The notes under the pieces: generated by a model
Seen by the model: the letters and a program-made list of their open reading frames with translations, nothing else
What the model was told of the DNA's origin: nothing
The model's database searches: none
In this document: positions 13,715 through 18,335 of the stretch, in pieces
How the letters are laid out: each line of letters opens with the position of its first letter
Numbering within the stretch: the stretch's first letter is position 1
Translations under genes and position numbers: made by a program
DNA from: JALHMQ01 sp037441125
GTDB taxonomy: Bacteria; Pseudomonadota; Gammaproteobacteria; Burkholderiales; Burkholderiaceae_F
Assembly (NCBI GenBank): GCA_037441125.1
Contig: JBBIST010000064.1
Location: forward strand, 1-18,335
Reading direction: 5' to 3'
Length of the DNA stretch: 18,335 nt

Positions 13715-15022
13715 ATGTCGCTTAACGACCCGCAATGGGGCCGTAGTGGGGGCTCGGGTGGAGACGGCAGGGACGACGCCGACTCGCGCGAGCCGCGTGA
13801 CAATCGCGATGAGCGCGAGCAGCGCGCGCAGGGAGACCGGTCGCGCCGGCCGGGCGGGCAGGACGGTCCGCCCGACCTGGACGAGCTCTGGCGCGACTTC
13901 AACAAGCGGCTCGGCGGGCTGCTCGGCAAGCGCGGCGGCGGCAGCGGTAACGGCGGCGGCCTGGGCGGCGGCGGCGGACTGCGGCCGGACGCCAAGGGCG
14001 CCGGCATCGGCGCCGCGGTCGTGATCGGCGCGGCGGCGCTGATCTGGCTCGGCAGCGGCATCTACATCGTCAACGAGGGTCAGGCCGGCGTCGTGACCAC
14101 CTTCGGCCGCTACAGCGAGACCGCCGGCGCCGGAATCCGCTGGCGCGCGCCGTGGCCGATCCAGTCGCACGAAGTGGTTGACGTGCTGTCGCTGCGCACG
14201 GTCGAAATCGGCCCCCGCGGGCGTGCCGACCGCCTGAGAGAGGCGCTGATGCTGACCGACGACGAAAACATCGTCGACATCCACTTCACGGTTCAATACC
14301 GGATCAGGGAAACCGCCGAGGGCGCGCGCGACTTCCTGTTCAACAGCCGGGCGCCGGTCGACTCGGTGCAGCAGGCGGCCGAAAGCGCGATGCGCGAGGT
14401 CGTCGGCCGCAAGATCATGGACTCGGTGCTGTACGAAGCGCGACTGGAAATCGCCGAGGACGTGCGCCGGCGCATGCAGGAGATGCTCGACCGCTACGGC
14501 ACCGGCATCGTGGTCTCGGCGGTGGCGATCCAGAACGCGCAACCGCCGGAGCAGGTGCAGGCGGCCTTCGATGACGCGGTGCGCGCGACCCAGGACCGCG
14601 AGCGCCAGATCAACGAGGCGCAGGCCTACGCCAACGACATCATTCCCAAGGCGCGCGGTATGGCCGCGCGCCTGCTGCAGGAGGCCGAAGGCCACCGCTC
14701 GCGCGTGGTCGAGACGGCGCAGGGTGATGCCGCGCGCTTTCGCCTGATCCTGACCGAGTACAACCGCGCGCCGGCGGTCACGCGCGATCGCATGCACATG
14801 GAGACCATGCAGCAGGTGTTTGCGAACGTGAGCAAGGTGATGATCGACTCGCGCAACGCCAACAACCTGCTCTATCTGCCGCTCGACCGGCTGATGCAGC
14901 AGGCGGCGGCCGACACGACCGTCACGGCGCGCCCGCCCCTGATGCCGCTGCCCGAGGCCGGCGCCGCCGGCGACAGCCGCGCGCGCGAGCCGGCGCGCAA
15001 CCGCGAGCGCGAGGCGCGCTAA
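13715..15022 (+). CDS. hflK: FtsH protease modulator HflK (SPFH/band 7 protein)
   Basis: 435 residues. The N terminus MSLNDPQWGR is followed by a charged and Gly-rich cytoplasmic region (~10-95, with PDLDELWRDFNKRL at ~53-66). One transmembrane helix (~97-117) leads to a periplasmic SPFH/band 7 domain starting at YIVNEGQAGVVTTFGRY, then a long helical segment (RQINEAQAYANDIIPKARG). The C-terminal tail is Pro/Arg-rich. HflK and HflC form a large hetero-oligomeric cage around the membrane protease FtsH and limit its access to substrates. ATG 13715 gives the conserved HflK_N start; upstream in-frame starts at 13670 fall in the hairpin region and are unlikely. The gap to hflC is 9 nt, so the two are co-expressed. 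Confidence 0.96.
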   Translation: MSLNDPQWGRSGGSGGDGRDDADSREPRDNRDEREQRAQGDRSRRPGGQDGPPDLDELWRDFNKRLGGLLGKRGGGSGNGGGLGGGGGLRPDAKGAGIGAAVVIGAAALIWLGSGIYIVNEGQAGVVTTFGRYSETAGAGIRWRAPWPIQSHEVVDVLSLRTVEIGPRGRADRLREALMLTDDENIVDIHFTVQYRIRETAEGARDFLFNSRAPVDSVQQAAESAMREVVGRKIMDSVLYEARLEIAEDVRRRMQEMLDRYGTGIVVSAVAIQNAQPPEQVQAAFDDAVRATQDRERQINEAQAYANDIIPKARGMAARLLQEAEGHRSRVVETAQGDAARFRLILTEYNRAPAVTRDRMHMETMQQVFANVSKVMIDSRNANNLLYLPLDRLMQQAAADTTVTARPPLMPLPEAGAAGDSRAREPARNREREAR

Positions 15023-15031
15023 GGAGCCGAG

Positions 15032-15916
15032 ATGAACAAGATCGTCGCCACCATTGTCGGGCTGATTCTTCTGGCGGTGCTGTTTCGTGCCAGCACCTTC
15101 GTCGTCGATCAGCGCCAGTTCGCGATCCTCTTCGCCTTCGGTCAGATCAAGGAAGTGATCGACACGCCCGGGCTGCACTTCAAGCTGCCGCCGCCGTTCC
15201 AGAACGTCGTCTACCTCGATCGCCGGATCCTGACCATCGACACGCCACAGGCGGACCGTGTCCAGACCTCGGAGAAGAAGAACCTGCTGATCGACTCGTT
15301 CGTCAAGTGGCGCATCAGCGACCCGCGCCGCTACTGGGTGAGCTTCCTCGGCAACGAGCGCGCCGCACAGGAGCGGATCAACACGCTGGTGCGCGACGCG
15401 CTCAACCATGCCGTCAACCGGCGCACGGTCAACGACATCACCTCGCGCGAGCGCGACAAGGCGATGGAAGAGATCCGCGCCGCCGTGCAGGAGCGGGTCA
15501 GGGAGGTCGGCGTCGAAGTGGTCGACGTGCGGCTCAAGCGCGTCGACTTCGTGCCCGAGATCTCGGAATCGGTGTTCCGCCGCATGGAGGCCGAACGCAA
15601 GCGCGTGGCCAACGAGCAGCGTTCGATCGGCGCCGCCGAAGGCGAGAAGATTCGCGCCGACGCCGACCGCCAGCGCGAGGTGCTGCTGGCCGAGGCCTAC
15701 CGCGAAGCGCAGACGATCAAGGGCCAGGGCGACGCGCGCGCCTCGGCGATCTACGCCGCCGCCTTCGGCCAGAACCCGGAGTTCTTCAGCTTTTACCGCA
15801 GCCTCGAAGCCTATCGCGCCACCTTCCGCAACCGCAGCGACCTGGTGGTGGTCGATCCCGCGTCGGACTTCTTCCGCTACATGAGGTCGTCGAACCCGAG
15901 CCGGGCGCAGCGCTGA
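15032..15916 (+). CDS. hflC: FtsH protease modulator HflC
   Basis: 294 residues, normal length. An N-terminal signal-anchor helix (~4-20, IVATIVGLILLAVLF) precedes the SPFH/band 7 domain, with VVDQRQFAILFAFGQI, PGLHFKLPPPFQNVVYLDRR and the helical region ERKRVANEQRSIGAAEGEKIRADADRQ-type repeats. The end contains FFSFYRSLEAYR and the motif DFFRYM, both typical of HflC. It partners HflK in the FtsH-regulating complex at the inner membrane. AAGGAG 6 nt before the ATG is a strong ribosome-binding site. No anomalies seen. Confidence 0.97.
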   Translation: MNKIVATIVGLILLAVLFRASTFVVDQRQFAILFAFGQIKEVIDTPGLHFKLPPPFQNVVYLDRRILTIDTPQADRVQTSEKKNLLIDSFVKWRISDPRRYWVSFLGNERAAQERINTLVRDALNHAVNRRTVNDITSRERDKAMEEIRAAVQERVREVGVEVVDVRLKRVDFVPEISESVFRRMEAERKRVANEQRSIGAAEGEKIRADADRQREVLLAEAYREAQTIKGQGDARASAIYAAAFGQNPEFFSFYRSLEAYRATFRNRSDLVVVDPASDFFRYMRSSNPSRAQR

Positions 15917-15931
15917 CGCCCGGAGCGGTCG

Positions 15932-16114
15932 GTGGCGACGATCGGCTTGGCGATCGCGCTGATGCTGGTCCTTGAAGGGCTGATGCCTCTGGTCGCCCCG
16001 GCCACCTGGCGCGAGATGTTCCGGCGTCTGCTGGAACTGTCCGACGGGCAGGTCCGCTTCATCGGGCTGGCGCTGGTGTTGTCCGGCCTGGCGCTGGCCT
16101 TGCTCATCGTCTGA
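15932..16114 (+). CDS. DUF2065 family small membrane protein (YjeT-like)
   Basis: 60 residues starting at GTG 15932, with GGAG ending 6 nt upstream. There are two hydrophobic segments, ~4-21 (IGLAIALMLVLEGLMPLV) and ~42-60 (RFIGLALVLSGLALALLIV), joined by a short polar hinge (PATWREMFRRLLELSDGQ). This is the DUF2065/YjeT architecture, found next to hflC in many proteobacteria. Its function is unknown. The position 15 nt after hflC suggests co-translation with the HflKC complex, but a shared function is only a guess from context. Confidence 0.88.
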   Translation: MATIGLAIALMLVLEGLMPLVAPATWREMFRRLLELSDGQVRFIGLALVLSGLALALLIV

Positions 16115-16153
16115 GCGGCCGCGCGCTCGCCGTCACCGCGTCTTTCGTTTCCC

Positions 16154-17299
16154 ATGTCCCGCTGGCTTTTGCCCGAAGGAATCGCCGATGTGCTGCCCGA
16201 CGAGGCGCTGCGCATCGAGACCCTGCGCCGCTCGCTGCTCGACCTGTACCGCGGCTACGGCTACCAGCAGGTGATCCCGCCGCTGATCGAGTACCTGGAG
16301 TCGCTGCTCACCGGCACCGGTCGCGATCTCGACCTGCGCACCTTCAAGCTCACCGATCAGCTCTCCGGCCGCCAGCTCGGACTGCGCGCCGACATCACGC
16401 CGCAGACCGCGCGCATCGACGCCCACATCCTCAATCGCGCCGGCGTCGTGCGCCTGTGCTACGCCGGCGCGGTGCTGCACACGCGACCGGCGCACCCTCT
16501 GGCCGCGCGTGAGCCGTTGCAGGTCGGCGCCGAGCTCTATGGTTTCGCCGGACTGGCGGCCGATGCCGAGATCCAGCGGCTGGCGGTTGCTTCGCTGCGC
16601 CTGGCCGGCGTGGCGCGGCCGCGCATCGACCTCGGTCACACCGGGATCACGCGCGCACTGCTGGCGACCGATGCGCAGGCGACGGCGCGAAGCGACGAGA
16701 TCCTGGCCGCACTCGGCGCCAAGGACGTGCCCGAACTGCGCCAACTGTGCGCGCCGCTGGCGAGCGAATCGCGCCAGGCGCTGCTCGCCCTGACCCGCCT
16801 GCACGGGCCGCTGCCTGAGGTGCTGGCGGCAGCGCGCCGCCACCTGCCGCCGCTGGCACCGATCGCGCAGGCGTTGGCCGACCTCGAGCATCTGGCGCGT
16901 GGACTCGAGGCCGACGAAACCAGCGCCGACCTCTCCGACCTGCACGGCTACCGCTACTACACCGGCGTCAACTTCGCCGCCTATGGCGACGCCCCCGGCG
17001 CGCTGCTGCGCGGCGGCCGCTACGACGACATCGGCCGCGCCTTCGGCCGCGCGCGACCGGCGACCGGCTTCTCGATCGACATGCGCGAGCTGTCGCGCGG
17101 CAACGGCGTGTCGCCGCCGCGACCGATCCTCGCCCCCTGCGACGACGATCCGGCCCTGCGCGCAGAGGTGGCCAGGCTGCGCAGCGGCGGCGAAGTGGTG
17201 GTGCAGCAACTGAGCGCCGATCAGACGTGCGCGATTGAGCTCGTGCCGCGCGAGTTGCGCCGGATCGACGGACAATGGCGGGTGATCGAGCGCACCTGA
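16154..17299 (+). CDS. hisZ: ATP phosphoribosyltransferase regulatory subunit HisZ
   Basis: 381 residues, a paralogue of the HisRS catalytic core lacking the anticodon-binding domain. HisRS-like elements remain: LRADITPQTARI (~77-88), HGYRYYTGVNFAAY in place of RGLDYY, and RGGRYDDIG. The motif-2 sequence FRHERP of true synthetases is replaced by YAGAVLHTRP (~103-112), so charging of tRNA is not expected. HisZ assembles with the short form of HisG to catalyse and feedback-regulate the first step of histidine synthesis. hisG is not in this window. ATG 16154 is preceded by a pyrimidine-rich stretch without a Shine-Dalgarno sequence. The bases 16115-16153 hold only a weak 5-bp dyad. Placement before purA is typical of proteobacteria that use HisZ. 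Confidence 0.95.
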   Translation: MSRWLLPEGIADVLPDEALRIETLRRSLLDLYRGYGYQQVIPPLIEYLESLLTGTGRDLDLRTFKLTDQLSGRQLGLRADITPQTARIDAHILNRAGVVRLCYAGAVLHTRPAHPLAAREPLQVGAELYGFAGLAADAEIQRLAVASLRLAGVARPRIDLGHTGITRALLATDAQATARSDEILAALGAKDVPELRQLCAPLASESRQALLALTRLHGPLPEVLAAARRHLPPLAPIAQALADLEHLARGLEADETSADLSDLHGYRYYTGVNFAAYGDAPGALLRGGRYDDIGRAFGRARPATGFSIDMRELSRGNGVSPPRPILAPCDDDPALRAEVARLRSGGEVVVQQLSADQTCAIELVPRELRRIDGQWRVIERT

Positions 17300-17325
17300 G
17301 CGCCTCCCGACCGTGCGAGAGAACA

Positions 17326-18335
17326 ATGGCGAAGAGCGTGGTGGTCGTCGGCACCCAGTGGGGTGACGAGGGCAAGGGCAAGATCGTCGACTGGCTGACC
17401 GAGCAGGCCGACGGCGTGGTGCGCTTCCAGGGCGGGCACAACGCCGGTCACACGCTGGTGATCAACGGCGTCAAGACCATCCTGCGTCTGATTCCGTCCG
17501 GCATCCTGCGGCCCGCCGTGCGCTGCTACATCGGCAACGGCGTCGTGCTGTCGCCGCGCGCGCTGCTGAGCGAGATCGACGAGCTCAAGGCCGCCGGGGT
17601 CGACGCCGAGGCCAGGCTCGTGGTCAGCGGCAATTGCCCGCTGATCCTCGACTACCACGTCGCGCTCGACAAGGCGCGCGAGGCGAAGAAGGGCGATGCC
17701 AAGATCGGCACCACCGGACGCGGCATCGGCCCGGCCTACGAGGACAAGGTCGCCCGGCGCGCGCTGCGCGCGCAGGACCTGTTCGATCCGGCGCGCTTCG
17801 CCGAACGGGTGCGCGAGGCGCTCGACTATCACAACTTTGTCCTGACCCGCTATCTGGGCAGCGAGGCGATCGATGGCGAAGCGCTGATCGACGACAACCT
17901 CAAGCTCGGCGAGCGCATCCGGCCGATGGTGGCCGACGTCTCGTACCTGCTGAACGCGGCGCTTGCCGCCGGCCAGCGCCTGTTGTTCGAGGGCGCGCAG
18001 GGGACGCTGCTCGACGTCGACCATGGCACCTATCCGTTCGTGACCTCGAGCAACACGGTCGCCGGTGCCGCCGCCGCCGGCGCCGGCGTGGCGCCGCAGC
18101 GTCTCGGCTACGTGCTGGGCATCACCAAGGCATACGCGACGCGCGTCGGCTCGGGCCCCTTTCCGACCGAACTCGCCGACGCCACCGGCGAGACCCTGCG
18201 CTCGCGCGGCAACGAGTTCGGCGCCGTCACCGGCCGGCCGCGGCGCTGCGGCTGGTTCGACGCCGCCGCCCTGCGCCGGTCGGTGCAGCTCAACGGCGCG
18301 ACCGGGCTGTGCATCACCAAGCTCGACGTGCTCGA
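17326..18335 (+). CDS. purA: Adenylosuccinate synthetase, N-terminal part (3' end outside window)
   Basis: 336 codons are visible and the frame is still open at the window edge; the family is about 430 residues. PurA joins IMP and aspartate with GTP to give adenylosuccinate, the first committed step of AMP synthesis. The GTP-binding and catalytic start GTQWGDEGKGK (9-19, catalytic D14) and GGHNAGHT (catalytic H42) are intact. So are KIGTTGRGIGPAYEDK, FEGAQGTLLDVDHGTYPFVTSSN and GVTGRP-like VTGRPRRCGWFD. ATG 17326 has a purine-rich GCGAGAGAA just upstream. The gene follows hisZ by 26 nt, so co-transcription is likely. Confidence 0.97.
   Translation, partial: MAKSVVVVGTQWGDEGKGKIVDWLTEQADGVVRFQGGHNAGHTLVINGVKTILRLIPSGILRPAVRCYIGNGVVLSPRALLSEIDELKAAGVDAEARLVVSGNCPLILDYHVALDKAREAKKGDAKIGTTGRGIGPAYEDKVARRALRAQDLFDPARFAERVREALDYHNFVLTRYLGSEAIDGEALIDDNLKLGERIRPMVADVSYLLNAALAAGQRLLFEGAQGTLLDVDHGTYPFVTSSNTVAGAAAAGAGVAPQRLGYVLGITKAYATRVGSGPFPTELADATGETLRSRGNEFGAVTGRPRRCGWFDAAALRRSVQLNGATGLCITKLDVL

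Noticed and set aside
13616..15409. 597-codon open frame on the minus strand opposite hflK and hflC
   Set aside because: Same reasoning: it is a GC-driven shadow of hflK/hflC with no recognisable domain or ribosome-binding site.
1..18335. Mobile element, defence system, CRISPR array or biosynthetic cluster
   Set aside because: All genes are recognised core genes in a conserved order. No transposase, integrase, repeat array, tRNA-borne attachment site or composition shift was seen.

Overview
This 18.3 kb window is very GC-rich and every real gene lies on the + strand. It is a compact stretch of bacterial housekeeping chromosome. The gene order and protein types point to a betaproteobacterium. 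The main evidence is the joined order ndk-rlmN-pilF-rodZ-ispG-hisS-yfgM-bamB-der followed directly by hfq-hflX-hflK-hflC-DUF2065-hisZ-purA; in gammaproteobacteria these form two separate clusters. IspG is also of the long betaproteobacterial form. I cannot name the genus from sequence alone.

Layout. Bases 1-467 hold the 3' end of nlpD, the envelope activator of cell-wall amidase. Bases 604-2767 hold a PolB-like DEDDy exonuclease and the 23S rRNA methyltransferase gene rlmD. A likely extended -10 promoter overlaps the rlmD stop codon and begins a long, tightly packed run: ndk, rlmN, pilF, rodZ, ispG, hisS, yfgM, bamB and der (2883-12099). These genes serve nucleotide balance, rRNA/tRNA methylation, type IV pilus assembly, cell shape, isoprenoid synthesis, histidyl-tRNA charging, outer-membrane protein handling and ribosome assembly. 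A dyad sits on the der stop codon. A 146-bp intergenic region then precedes hfq, hflX, hflK, hflC, a DUF2065 membrane peptide, hisZ and the 5' part of purA (12246-18335). This second half covers RNA chaperoning, a ribosome-associated GTPase, control of the FtsH protease, histidine synthesis and AMP synthesis.

Most genes abut or overlap by a few bases (pilF/rodZ, hfq/hflX), so extensive co-transcription and translational coupling are likely. No stretch longer than about 150 bases lacks a gene. I saw no tRNA, rRNA, insertion sequence, CRISPR array, prophage or other sign of mobile DNA.

I found no candidate for a new multi-gene system. The best observation is in hflX. Its reading frame has no ATG, GTG or TTG that could give a complete protein. 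The conserved N-terminal domain can be reached only from a CTG codon that overlaps the hfq stop (CTGA) and lies 8 nt after a GGAG ribosome-binding site. Lesser observations are the absence of rpoS after nlpD, a probable leaderless exonuclease transcript, a 29-bp perfect repeat inside der, and matching ribosome-binding contexts for hfq and hflX.
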